A DNA stretch of 16,622 nucleotides, taken from the NCBI GenBank assembly GCA_016302935.1, contig JAEDMO010000017.1, positions 1 through 16,622 of the forward strand, in the 5' to 3' direction. Source of the stretch: Bacilli bacterium. Lineage in GTDB: Bacteria; Bacillota_I; Bacilli_A; RF39; UBA660. A program made the translations under genes and the position numbers. Shown piece by piece: positions 1-6,570 of the stretch. Position 1 is the first letter of the stretch. Each line of letters starts with the position of its first letter. The notes under the pieces are model-generated. The model searched no databases and was not told the origin of the DNA. It worked only from the letters and a program-made list of their open reading frames with translations.

Positions 1-2
1 TA

Positions 3-53
3 TGGACGATTTATACTTTTCTAGTATGGTATAAACAATATTTTAATGATTAA
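3..53 (+). CDS. 3' end of an upstream gene, possibly asparagine synthetase
   Basis: One frame stays open from the window edge and stops with TAA at 51-53, exactly where the terminator hairpin begins. The visible C-terminus reads WTIYTFLVWYKQYFND. The Trp-rich ending (LVWYKQYF) resembles the last residues of the asparagine synthetase (AsnB) glutamine-hydrolysing family, which often end in a LLxFxLWYxxYF-like stretch. The other two frames stop earlier, at 22-24 and 32-34, so this frame is the best fit to the terminator position. Only 16 residues are visible, so the family call is a guess. Confidence 0.35.
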   Translation, partial: WTIYTFLVWYKQYFND

Positions 54-80
54 AAGAGACTTTTTATAAGTCTTTTTTGT
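52..80 (+). terminator. Rho-independent terminator of the upstream gene
   Basis: Arms 52-62 and 68-78 form an 11-bp stem with one G-U pair and a 5-nt loop; the 3' arm runs into a T tract. It lies directly after the stop codon of the partial upstream gene and separates it from the cell-wall operon. Confidence 0.8.
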
Positions 81-97
81 GTGTAAAACTGTCTAAT

Positions 98-130
98 TTG
101 GTTGTATTAAGGGGGTAAATATAATATAAT
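98..130 (+). promoter_or_regulatory. Promoter of the cell-wall operon
   Basis: Two overlapping TATAAT hexamers lie at 120-125 and 125-130. Weak -35 candidates are TTGGTT at 98-103 (16-nt spacer to the first) and TTGTAT at 102-107 (17-nt spacer to the second). With this promoter transcription would start near 132-137, so the ATG at 132 is an unlikely start for the first gene and the ATG at 153 is preferred. Confidence 0.5.
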
Positions 131-152
131 TATGGTAGGAATGGTGGGATAT

Positions 153-752
153 ATGGCTAAGTTTGTTAATCGAAGTAGTTGTTATATTGCTAAGGGGGTA
201 AAATTTGGTAAAGGGGTAATAATATATCCTAATGTAGTAATTGAGGGTATTGTTACTATTGGTTCTGATACGATTATTTATAATGGTTGTTATATTAAAA
301 ATAGTACTATTGGTGAAAATAATATTATTTATAGTTCACATATAATTAATAGTGATATTGGCGATAATAATTTGATAGGTCCTTATGCTTATATTAGAGA
401 CAATAATGTTATTAAGGATAATACTAGGATTGGTTCTTTTGTAGAAGTTAAGAATAGTGTAATTGATGATGATACTAGGGTTTCTCATTTAAGTTATATT
501 GGTGATAGTACTTTGGGTAAGAATATTAACATTGGTTGTGGAGTTGTGACTGCTAATTATGATGGTAAGAATAAATATCAAACTCGTATAGATGATGATG
601 CTTTTATTGGGTGTAATACCAATTTAATTGCTCCTATCAATATTGGTAAAAAAGCTTATATTGCAGCAGGTTCTACCATTACAAAGGATGTTTTAGATAA
701 TGAGTTTGCAATAGCACGAAGTGTTCAACAAAATAAAATGAGGAGGGATTAA
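153..752 (+). CDS. Stand-alone GlmU-type glucosamine-1-phosphate acetyltransferase domain
   Basis: A left-handed beta-helix protein made almost entirely of hexapeptide repeats, matching only the C-terminal half of GlmU. That domain transfers acetyl from acetyl-CoA to glucosamine-1-phosphate on the way to UDP-GlcNAc. Active-site landmarks are kept: the Arg in PYAYIRD, the Lys in GSFVEVKN, His112 and Tyr115 in SHLSYIGD (the E. coli His363/Tyr366 block), and TANYDGKNK with Asn135. At about 199 residues it lacks the roughly 230-residue N-terminal pyrophosphorylase domain of normal GlmU, and no remnant of that domain lies upstream. The start at 153 is chosen because GGTGGG lies 4 nt before it and the upstream ATGs at 132 and 141 sit at or before the expected transcript start or lack a spaced RBS. 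It ends 1 nt before the MurF-like gene. A different sugar N-acetyltransferase substrate cannot be excluded. Confidence 0.8.
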   Translation: MAKFVNRSSCYIAKGVKFGKGVIIYPNVVIEGIVTIGSDTIIYNGCYIKNSTIGENNIIYSSHIINSDIGDNNLIGPYAYIRDNNVIKDNTRIGSFVEVKNSVIDDDTRVSHLSYIGDSTLGKNINIGCGVVTANYDGKNKYQTRIDDDAFIGCNTNLIAPINIGKKAYIAAGSTITKDVLDNEFAIARSVQQNKMRRD

Positions 753-753
753 G

Positions 754-2349
754 ATGTTACTTTTTTTTCTTAGTTTAGGTAGTTATTTATTTTATATAAT
801 ATTGAAATATCGTAAAAGTATATATATGTTACAACAAAATTCCTATAATACAAGTAATAGATATATTAAATGGGTATTTAAAAACTATGATAAAACTTTA
901 ATTACAGAAGATTTTTTATTTTTAATTATTTATTTTTTATACTATGTTATTGAATTTAATTTTTTTGCAATATTAATATTTGTATTTTATTTAGGACTTT
1001 TTTATTTGGAATTGAAAAAGGTAAAGTTAGAGCAAAATAAAAAGCCTTTTGTTATTACTAGTAGGGTTAAGAGGCTTATTTTTACTTTAGTTATATTATT
1101 TTTACTTTACACTATTTACATTGTTTTAAATTTTGATAATAATATGGTTAATTATTATTATATTGGTTATGTTTTAATTGGTTATTTTAGTTATTTGATT
1201 ATGTATATTATTAATATTATTAATATACCTGTTGAAAGGTGTGTTTATTATTATTATAAACATAAGGCTTTAGGAAAACTTAATAATATGGATAATTTAA
1301 TTAAGATTGGGATAACTGGTAGTTATGGGAAGACAACTAGTAAAAATATTTTGAATGACATTTTGAATATTAAGTATAATTCTTTTGCTACTCCTAAGAG
1401 TTTTAATACTCCTTATGGGCTTATGAATGCTATTAATAATTATTTAGATAAGTTTGATGATGTTTTTATTGCTGAAATGGGAGCGTGTAAAAAAGGGGAT
1501 ATTACGGAGCTTTGTAAATTTATTAAACCTAAGTATGGAATTATTACTAAGATAGGTATGGCTCATTTGGAAACATTTAAAACAATAGAAAATACGACAG
1601 TGGAAAAGTTTAGGTTAATTGAAATGTTACCTAGTGATGGTGTTGGTATTTTAAATAAGGATGATGAGTATCAAAGAAATTATAAAATAAATAATGATTG
1701 TAAAATTATTTGGGTTGGTATTGATTGTGAATGTGATTTAAGAGCGGTTAATATTAAGACAAGTAATATGGGAATGGAATTTGATATAGTTTTTGATGGG
1801 GTTAATAAGGAACATTTTAAAACTAATTTGTTAGGTAGAGCTAATATATATAATATTTTATCAGCGGTTGCTTTAGCTAGGTATTTGGGTATTAATATTA
1901 GTTCTATTAAAAGAGCTGTTTCTTTATTAAAACCAACTGAGCACAGACTTGAATTGAAAAAATATAATGATAAGGTAACTATTATTGATGATGCTTTTAA
2001 TTCTAATCCGGAAGGTTCAAAGATGGCTTTGGAAGTTCTTGATTTAATGGATGGGTATAAGGTTATTGTTACTCCTGGAATGATAGAACTTGGAGAGCGT
2101 CAAAATGATTTAAATAAAGAATTTGGAAGATATATAAGTGATGTTGCTGATATGGTTATATTAGTGGGTGAAAAGCAAACTAAACCAATATTAGAAGGAT
2201 TAATTGATAAGCATTATGATAGGGATAAGATATTTGTAATTAACGATGTTAGAGATGCTTTTAAACTGGTTTGTAATATTGATAATAAAAATGTTTATGT
2301 TCTTTTAGAAAATGATTTGCCTGATATATTTAATGAGGGGGGAAAGTAA
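754..2349 (+). CDS. murF: Membrane-anchored MurF-like Mur ligase
   Basis: Probable UDP-MurNAc-tripeptide:D-Ala-D-Ala ligase, an ATP-dependent step of peptidoglycan precursor synthesis. Residues 1 to about 160 hold about four hydrophobic segments (roughly 2-18, 52-84, 105-127, 133-155). The Mur ligase core follows: P-loop GSYGKTT (189-195, Lys193), EMG at 241-243, His271 in AHLE, and DDAFNSNP (412-419), equivalent to the MurF DxYNANP motif. The C-terminal domain contains TPGMIELGER, like the MurF (G)DMxELGE segment. At 531 residues it is longer than usual MurF (about 450), and the soluble N-terminal UDP-substrate domain is replaced by the membrane region. An AGGAGG lies 7 nt before the ATG, and the stop overlaps murE by 1 nt (TAATG), so the two are translationally coupled. 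Its place before murE supports the MurF role, though a different amino-acid ligase activity is possible. Confidence 0.78.
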   Translation: MLLFFLSLGSYLFYIILKYRKSIYMLQQNSYNTSNRYIKWVFKNYDKTLITEDFLFLIIYFLYYVIEFNFFAILIFVFYLGLFYLELKKVKLEQNKKPFVITSRVKRLIFTLVILFLLYTIYIVLNFDNNMVNYYYIGYVLIGYFSYLIMYIINIINIPVERCVYYYYKHKALGKLNNMDNLIKIGITGSYGKTTSKNILNDILNIKYNSFATPKSFNTPYGLMNAINNYLDKFDDVFIAEMGACKKGDITELCKFIKPKYGIITKIGMAHLETFKTIENTTVEKFRLIEMLPSDGVGILNKDDEYQRNYKINNDCKIIWVGIDCECDLRAVNIKTSNMGMEFDIVFDGVNKEHFKTNLLGRANIYNILSAVALARYLGINISSIKRAVSLLKPTEHRLELKKYNDKVTIIDDAFNSNPEGSKMALEVLDLMDGYKVIVTPGMIELGERQNDLNKEFGRYISDVADMVILVGEKQTKPILEGLIDKHYDRDKIFVINDVRDAFKLVCNIDNKNVYVLLENDLPDIFNEGGK

Positions 2350-3701
2350 TGTTAAAAACAGATTCTAGAAAAATTACTAAAGGAGATACTTTTTTAGCTT
2401 TAAAAGGTGTAGTTACTGATGGGCACGATTATATAGAGCAAGCTATTTTAAATGGTGCTTCTAAGGTAATTTGTGAACGTGGTAGTTACGATGTTGAAAC
2501 TTTAATTGTACCAGATACAAGAGTATATTTAGCAAAGTATTTAAAAGATACTTATAAGAAGCAACTTGATAGTTTTAAGTTTATTGGAATTACTGGAACT
2601 AATGGGAAAACTACTAGTGCTTATTTGATATATCAATTACTAAATAAATTAGGAAAGAAGACAGCTTATATAGGAACGATTGGTTTTTATGTCGATGATA
2701 CTAGAAGGGAACTTAACAATACAACACCTGATTTGATGGATTTATATGATATGTTTTTAGATTGTTATGATAAGAATGTAGAAGTTATTGTTATGGAAGT
2801 ATCTAGTCATGCATTAGAACTTGGTAGGGTTTTAGATTTGGAGTTTGATGTAGTTGCTTTTACTAATTTGACACAGGATCATTTAGATGTTCATGGTTCA
2901 TTTGAAAATTATTTGATGGCAAAACAAAAGCTATTTAAAATGGTTAAAAAAGATGGGGTGGCTATTGTTAATATAGATGATAGTTATGGCGATAAATTTT
3001 TATTTGAAAGTAATTTTAATGTTACTTATGGAATTAAACCTGCTACTTATCAAATATTAGATTATGATTTGAAAATTAATAAGACTAAATTTACATTAAA
3101 GGTTAGTAATAATAGTTATGATATTACTTTACCTATTCCTGGAAAATATAATATGTATAATTTCTTGGTAGCTTTGATTAGTGCTGTAAGTTTAGGATAT
3201 GATATAGAAGATGTTTTAAAAAAAATAGACCTTATTAAAACTCCAAAGGGAAGATTTGATATTATAAATTATAATAGTAATGTTATTGTTGTGGATTATG
3301 CTCATACACCAGATGCAGTTTTAAATATTTTGAAATCAGTTTTGGAATATAGAGAAGGAAAAGTTTATACAATAATTGGTTGTGGTGGTGATAGAGACAG
3401 AACTAAAAGACCAATTATGGGGGATATTGCTACAACATATTCTGATTATGTAATATTTACTAATGATAATCCAAGATGTGAAGATGAAAAACAAATTATG
3501 GATGATATCGTTTGTAATTTAGATAGAAATAATTATGAGATTATTTATGATAGAAAATTAGCTATTGAAAAGGGTATATCTTTACTTAAAGAAAAAGATA
3601 TTTTACTTATTTTAGGTAAAGGACATGAAGATTATCAAATAATAGGTAAGGAAAAGACTCATTTTGATGATAAGGAAGTTGTATTAGAAATAATAAAGTA
3701 A
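2349..3701 (+). CDS. murE: UDP-MurNAc-L-Ala-D-Glu:meso-diaminopimelate ligase MurE
   Basis: Cytoplasmic ligase adding the third stem-peptide residue to UDP-MurNAc-dipeptide. Visible motifs are DSRKITKGDTFLA near the N-terminus, P-loop TGTNGKTT (82-89, Lys87), the NNTTPD substrate loop, EVSSHAL (150-156), FTNLTQDHLDVHG, and GCGGDRDRTKRP. The specificity loop is DNPR at 373-376; Arg in this position is the signature of meso-DAP enzymes, whereas lysine-type enzymes differ here. At 450 residues it is about 30-40 shorter than typical, because the start falls just before the SRK motif and the usual first helix-strand is missing. A GAGGGGGG Shine-Dalgarno lies just upstream inside the preceding gene. 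It is the last gene of the operon. Confidence 0.93.
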   Translation: MLKTDSRKITKGDTFLALKGVVTDGHDYIEQAILNGASKVICERGSYDVETLIVPDTRVYLAKYLKDTYKKQLDSFKFIGITGTNGKTTSAYLIYQLLNKLGKKTAYIGTIGFYVDDTRRELNNTTPDLMDLYDMFLDCYDKNVEVIVMEVSSHALELGRVLDLEFDVVAFTNLTQDHLDVHGSFENYLMAKQKLFKMVKKDGVAIVNIDDSYGDKFLFESNFNVTYGIKPATYQILDYDLKINKTKFTLKVSNNSYDITLPIPGKYNMYNFLVALISAVSLGYDIEDVLKKIDLIKTPKGRFDIINYNSNVIVVDYAHTPDAVLNILKSVLEYREGKVYTIIGCGGDRDRTKRPIMGDIATTYSDYVIFTNDNPRCEDEKQIMDDIVCNLDRNNYEIIYDRKLAIEKGISLLKEKDILLILGKGHEDYQIIGKEKTHFDDKEVVLEIIK

Positions 3702-3704
3702 ATT

Positions 3705-3729
3705 AAAAAATCCCGTTTGGGATTTTTTT
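3705..3729. terminator. Bidirectional terminator between murE and prsA
   Basis: A perfect 10-bp stem (3705-3714 with 3719-3728), a GTTT loop, and A and T tracts on both sides. It can end both the + strand murE operon and the - strand prsA gene, whose stop codons are 3 and 5 nt away. Confidence 0.93.
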
Positions 3730-3734
3730 AATAA

Positions 3735-4754
3735 TTATTTTAATAAGCTGTTTTTATAACTGTTATATTTTGTTTCTAGAGAAGAATCTTTAAATGTTAA
3801 ATTAGCTTCTTTTCTAATTTGGAATAATGTTTCTTGATAGTATTTAGTATTTTCACTTTGCTTTTCTTTAACTACAGCGTCTATAACATCGTCTTTAACA
3901 GTTTTTAATTCTGGTTTTTTGCCTTCTGATATTTTATAGACGATATGATAACCATAAGATGTTTCTACAGGTGTTTTAGAATATTCATCTACTTTTAATT
4001 TATGCATTTCATCTAAATAATTTTGTTCTAGTGATGCATTATAGGCTTGGTCACCTAATTCTTCGTAGACGATAGAATCTTTATATTCATCTTTTACTTC
4101 ATCAAAAGTTTTACCACTGTTTAATTTTTTGATAATTTCTTCAGCAAGTTTTTTAGCTTCAGATTTTTTAGTGGCTATTTCATCTTCACTCATATCAGAA
4201 GTAGTATCTGGTTTTACTAGAATATGTTTACTATTAACATCACCATAGACATTTTCTTTATAATAGTTATTAATTTCTTCTTCTGTAACGTGATCTTTCA
4301 TATAATCATTTACAGCTTCGTTTCTTCTATAATCTAGAAGTAGAACGTTTCTAAATTCTTTTTCACTACTAAATCCATTTTGGTTAAGTAATGAAGAAAA
4401 ATTATCTTTATAGTATTCTTTATATTGTGCTACAGTTGCATCTACTTCTTTTTTTATTGTTCCTTCATCTAAATACTTATCTTTGAATAACATATCATCG
4501 ATGGTGTTTAATAAAACGCTTACTGAATAATATTCTTTCATATCTTCGTATAAATCATCTGCAGTAATTGTTTGGTTATTAAAAGTTACTACTGGTTCTT
4601 GACCGTTTTCTAATTTGGCAATTTCTTCATCTTCTGTGATTACCATAATAAATAGTCCTACGATTAGTCCAATAGCAAGACCAATAATCAATTTTTTGTT
4701 ATCTTCTATTTTTTTTATTCCTTTTTTTAATTTTTCTTTTGTTTTCTTTTCCAC
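3735..4754 (-). CDS. prsA: PrsA-like foldase with parvulin peptidyl-prolyl isomerase domain
   Basis: Extracytoplasmic chaperone and prolyl isomerase helping secreted proteins fold at the membrane-wall interface. Order: Lys-rich cytoplasmic tail (1-21), one membrane segment (22-40), a SurA/PrsA-type helical N-terminal domain (about 53-165), then a parvulin domain (about 172-275) recognisable from NSKHILVKP, the LAEEIIKKLNSGKTFDEVKDEY helix region and TSYGYHIVYKI, then a helical C-terminal part. Unlike Bacillus PrsA there is no lipobox Cys after the hydrophobic segment, so it appears to be a signal-anchor protein and not a lipoprotein. The start codon is GTG, with AGGAG 7 nt upstream. It is transcribed alone, convergent with murE. 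Confidence 0.85.
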   Translation of the reverse strand: MEKKTKEKLKKGIKKIEDNKKLIIGLAIGLIVGLFIMVITEDEEIAKLENGQEPVVTFNNQTITADDLYEDMKEYYSVSVLLNTIDDMLFKDKYLDEGTIKKEVDATVAQYKEYYKDNFSSLLNQNGFSSEKEFRNVLLLDYRRNEAVNDYMKDHVTEEEINNYYKENVYGDVNSKHILVKPDTTSDMSEDEIATKKSEAKKLAEEIIKKLNSGKTFDEVKDEYKDSIVYEELGDQAYNASLEQNYLDEMHKLKVDEYSKTPVETSYGYHIVYKISEGKKPELKTVKDDVIDAVVKEKQSENTKYYQETLFQIRKEANLTFKDSSLETKYNSYKNSLLK

Positions 4755-4777
4755 TTGGATTCTCCTTTCGATTACAA

Positions 4778-4812
4778 ATTATATAATAACAAATATTGTA
4801 GAAAATTACAAT
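4778..4812 (-). promoter_or_regulatory. Putative prsA promoter with an inverted repeat over the -35
   Basis: On the minus strand a perfect TATAAT (forward 4778-4783) lies 24 nt before the prsA GTG. The -35 position 17 nt away (4801-4806) is poor (ATTTTC). It is straddled by a perfect inverted repeat, ATTGTA-N6-TACAAT, at 4795-4812. The weak -35 under a palindrome suggests a regulated promoter; the regulator is unknown. Confidence 0.4.
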
Positions 4813-4862
4813 AAAATTTAACAATTTCATTTGAAATTTAATTATTTATAGTCTAAATCACT

Positions 4863-4891
4863 CACCATTTTAGCAATTTTTCCATACAATA
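4863..4891 (+). promoter_or_regulatory. Sigma-K/sigma-E-type sporulation promoter
   Basis: CACC (4863-4866), exactly 16 nt, then CATACAATA (4883-4891). This matches the mother-cell sigma-K consensus mACm-N16-CATAnnnTA at every fixed position. The overlapping CATACAAT also matches the sigma-E -10 consensus, but no ATATT-like -35 is obvious. It sits 31 nt before the first tiny membrane-peptide gene; no TATAAT/TTGACA vegetative promoter is seen there. Confidence 0.65.
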
Positions 4892-4922
4892 ATGTGAAAA
4901 GAGAAAGAAGGGGGAAAAAAAT

Positions 4923-5003
4923 ATGGGAAATTACACTTCTAGTGCTGCGATTGTACTTGTATTATTTATTTTGCTTGTAATTATACTAGGTGCTTGGTTA
5001 TAA
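4923..5003 (+). CDS. Tiny single-pass membrane peptide, YjcZ-like (26 aa)
   Basis: A 26-residue peptide beginning MGNYTSSA, followed by one hydrophobic helix of Ile, Val and Leu that ends in GAWL. The layout (short polar N-terminus, one transmembrane helix, almost no tail) fits the tiny YjcZ-type sporulation peptides of Bacilli. A purine-rich RBS (AAGGGGG around 4908-4914) lies 8 nt upstream. It is paired with a second peptide of the same design 28 nt downstream, and both lie behind the sigma-K/E-like promoter. Function is unknown; related peptides are known from spores or sporulating cells. Confidence 0.75.
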   Translation: MGNYTSSAAIVLVLFILLVIILGAWL

Positions 5004-5031
5004 TTTATTAATTCGTAAGGAGGTGTTAATA

Positions 5032-5124
5032 ATGGCTTGTGCAAATAGTTGTGGCAGTGGATTTTTAATTGTAATTGTATTATACATTTTACTTGCAATT
5101 ATATTAGGATCTTGCTTATTTTAA
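5032..5124 (+). CDS. Tiny Cys-containing membrane peptide, YjcZ family (30 aa)
   Basis: A 30-residue peptide: a small polar N-terminus with Cys3 and Cys7 (MACANSCGSGF), one hydrophobic helix (about 11-26), and a C-terminal GSCLF with a third Cys. The GSGF-(I/V/L)-helix-G pattern is typical of YjcZ-family sporulation peptides. A near-perfect AAGGAGGTG Shine-Dalgarno (5017-5025) lies 6 nt before the ATG, predicting strong translation. Its helix is clearly similar to that of the upstream peptide (VLYILLAIILG versus VLFILLVIILG), so the two are probably tandem paralogues sharing one transcript that ends at the hairpin at 5132. Confidence 0.82.
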   Translation: MACANSCGSGFLIVIVLYILLAIILGSCLF

Positions 5125-5131
5125 TAAATAG

Positions 5132-5160
5132 AGCTATCTTTTAGATAGCTTTTAATTTTG
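5132..5160 (+). terminator. Terminator after the tiny-peptide operon
   Basis: A perfect 8-bp stem, AGCTATCT/AGATAGCT (5132-5139 with 5143-5150), a 3-nt loop, and a T-rich tail, 7 nt after the stop of the second peptide. Confidence 0.9.
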
Positions 5161-5231
5161 GTTATATTAAGTTATTATTAGTAATAAAATAGGGTATAAT
5201 CTTAATTTTTTTTTAATTTATTTTAAAATTA

Positions 5232-5260
5232 TTGAAATATATTTATGATTATGATAAACT
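5232..5260 (+). promoter_or_regulatory. Probable uppP promoter
   Basis: TTGAAA (5232-5237), a 17-nt spacer and TAAACT (5255-5260), placing the start about 15 nt before the RBS AGAAGTGAG. A second candidate is TATAAT at 5195-5200 with a weak -35 (TTATTA, 5172-5177). The window cannot decide between them. Confidence 0.45.
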
Positions 5261-5281
5261 ATTAAAGAAAGAAGTGAGAAG

Positions 5282-6097
5282 ATGGGGATATTACAAAGTA
5301 TTATTTTGGGGATTGTTCAAGGAGTTTGTGAATTTCTTCCAATTAGTTCATCAGCTCATTTGATATTGATACCTTATTTATTCAATTTTAATTTGGAGAT
5401 GAGTAATTCAGCAAAGTTAGCTTTTGATGTGGCTCTTCATGTTGGAACATTGATATCAGTATTAGCAATTTTTTGGAAAGATTGGTTAAATCTTTTTAAA
5501 GGTGCTTTTAATAAGGTATTTAAAAAGAAAGATAGCTTTGAAAATAAAATGTTTTGGTATTTAGTCTTGGCAACAATCCCTGGTGCTTTAGTTGGCTTTT
5601 TATTTGAAGATATAGTGGAAAATGTTATTAGAGGTAACGTTTTAATTATTGCTTTAGTACTTGCTGTTGTTGGGGTGCTTATATACTTAGGTGATAAGTG
5701 GGCGAGTAAGCATTATAAAAAAGAGACTAGCTTTGAACAAATGAGTTTAAAACAAACTTTTTTGATTGGCTTATCTCAAGCTTTGGCTGTTATTCCTGGT
5801 TTTTCTAGAAGTGGTACTACTATTTTGACAGGTAGACTTTTAGGAGTTTCTCGTGATGCGGTAGCAAAGTTTACTTTTTTACTTTCAACTCCAATTATTT
5901 TTGGAGCAGCTATAGTACATATAACTGATTTAGTTATTACTAAAGAAGTTATTATCGGTATTATAACTTCAGCACTTGTTGGTATTGTTTGTATTAGGTT
6001 CTTGCTAAGCTACATTAAAAAACATGATTTTAGCATATTTGCTGTATATAGAGTGTTACTTGCTTTGGCGGTAATAGTAAAATTGATTTTTTCATAA
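5282..6097 (+). CDS. uppP: Undecaprenyl-diphosphatase UppP/BacA
   Basis: Integral membrane phosphatase converting undecaprenyl diphosphate to undecaprenyl phosphate. It recycles the lipid carrier for peptidoglycan and wall polymers and confers bacitracin tolerance when abundant. At 271 residues it has the usual family length. Both signatures are intact: the (E/Q)xxxE block as QGVCE (13-17), followed by FLPISSSAHL, and PGFSRSGTT (172-180) with Arg176, followed by GRLLGVSR. About eight hydrophobic segments are visible. It is monocistronic or co-transcribed with the tRNA-Thr gene that begins 12 nt after its stop. Confidence 0.96.
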   Translation: MGILQSIILGIVQGVCEFLPISSSAHLILIPYLFNFNLEMSNSAKLAFDVALHVGTLISVLAIFWKDWLNLFKGAFNKVFKKKDSFENKMFWYLVLATIPGALVGFLFEDIVENVIRGNVLIIALVLAVVGVLIYLGDKWASKHYKKETSFEQMSLKQTFLIGLSQALAVIPGFSRSGTTILTGRLLGVSRDAVAKFTFLLSTPIIFGAAIVHITDLVITKEVIIGIITSALVGIVCIRFLLSYIKKHDFSIFAVYRVLLALAVIVKLIFS

Positions 6098-6108
6098 AAT
6101 CTTTTTAT

Positions 6109-6182
6109 GCCCTTTTAGTTTAGTGGTAAAACAGAAGCATGGTAAGCTTCAGAGGACAGTTCAATTCTGTCAGAGGGCACCA
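6109..6182 (+). tRNA. tRNA-Thr (anticodon GGT), CCA encoded
   Basis: A full 74-nt cloverleaf: 7-bp acceptor GCCCTTT/AGAGGGC with one G-U, D-arm GTTT/AAAC with loop AGTGGTA, anticodon stem GAAGC/GCTTC with loop ATGGTAA (GGT read at 34-36), a 4-nt variable loop, T-arm GACAG/CTGTC with TTCAATT, discriminator A, and a genomically encoded CCA at 6180-6182. The G1-C72, C2-G71 and GGU anticodon set agrees with threonyl-tRNA synthetase identity. It lies just downstream of uppP and is followed by a terminator. Confidence 0.96.
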
Positions 6183-6201
6183 GATTGATATTTATTCGAA
6201 C
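6176..6201 (+). repeat. Left copy of a tRNA-end imperfect direct repeat
   Basis: Covers the last 7 nt of the tRNA (GGCACCA) and 19 nt of flank. It recurs at 6910-6935 in the same orientation with 22 of 26 bases identical and an exact start GGCACCAGAT. The two copies bracket the toxin-antitoxin operon, as tRNA-type attachment sites would. Confidence 0.65.
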
Positions 6202-6220
6202 TTTTAATAAGTTCGTTTTA
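6197..6220 (+). terminator. tRNA-Thr terminator
   Basis: A perfect 7-bp stem, CGAACTT/AAGTTCG (6197-6203 with 6209-6215), a 5-nt loop, then TTTTA, 15 nt after the CCA end. Confidence 0.88.
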
Positions 6221-6261
6221 TAATGTATATAATTATTCTTTTTGCATATAATATGAATGAC

Positions 6262-6290
6262 TTGACGTACACAAAAAAGTACGTTATAAT
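6262..6290 (+). promoter_or_regulatory. Toxin-antitoxin promoter with built-in palindromic operator
   Basis: TTGACG (6262-6267), a 17-nt spacer and a perfect TATAAT (6285-6290), close to an ideal vegetative promoter. Inside it lies the inverted repeat ACGTAC-N8-GTACGT (6265-6270 and 6279-6284), covering the spacer and part of the -35. YefM-type antitoxins bind palindromes with a TGTACA core in their own promoters, so autorepression by the YefM/YoeB complex is the likely use; here the halves are (C)GTAC. Confidence 0.88.
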
Positions 6291-6312
6291 TTATACAGAG
6301 AGGGGTGGTACT

Positions 6313-6570
6313 ATGAACACAATTAATATAACAAATGCAAGACAAAATTTGTTTCAATTGGTTTCTGATGTTAATATTGGATTTAATCCCATTACAATAG
6401 TAAATAATAAAGGAAAAAATGCGGTTTTAATTTCTGAAGATGAATGGAAAAATATTGAAGAAACTCTTTATTTATCTTCAATTCCCGGATTGGTTGATGA
6501 TGTAAATAAAATAAGAAAAAATGAAAATTGGGAATCAGCTAAGGAGTATGACCCAAATGAAGAATGGTAA
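6313..6570 (+). CDS. yefM: YefM/Phd-family antitoxin
   Basis: An 85-residue antitoxin that should neutralise the adjacent YoeB-type RNase and repress the operon. The N-terminal part (MNTINITNARQNLFQLVSDV, then PITIVNNKGKNAVLISEDEW to about residue 46) is the YefM/Phd DNA-binding fold. The SSIPG segment and acidic, Trp-containing C-terminus (NENWESAKEYDPNEEW) are the toxin-wrapping tail. The start at 6313 is chosen because GAGAGGGGTGG lies just upstream and the promoter -10 is at 6285-6290; the frame stays open farther up through the promoter, which is not meaningful. It overlaps the toxin gene by 14 nt. Confidence 0.93.
   Translation: MNTINITNARQNLFQLVSDVNIGFNPITIVNNKGKNAVLISEDEWKNIEETLYLSSIPGLVDDVNKIRKNENWESAKEYDPNEEW

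Noticed and set aside
132..152. Upstream ATG codons (132, 141) as start of the acetyltransferase
   Set aside because: They lie at or within a few bases of the predicted transcription start and lack a properly spaced RBS.
4615..4821. 68-codon + strand frame opposite the prsA start
   Set aside because: Antisense shadow of the prsA N-terminus; hydrophobic only because it is the complement of the Lys-rich and membrane segments.
5161..5281. Possible riboswitch or leader RNA before uppP
   Set aside because: Only AT-rich sequence with promoter-like hexamers; no conserved structured element or leader terminator seen.
6115..6357. 80-codon open frame on the minus strand across the tRNA
   Set aside because: It is the antisense of tRNA-Thr and of the toxin-antitoxin promoter, with no RBS; a common false frame at tRNA genes.
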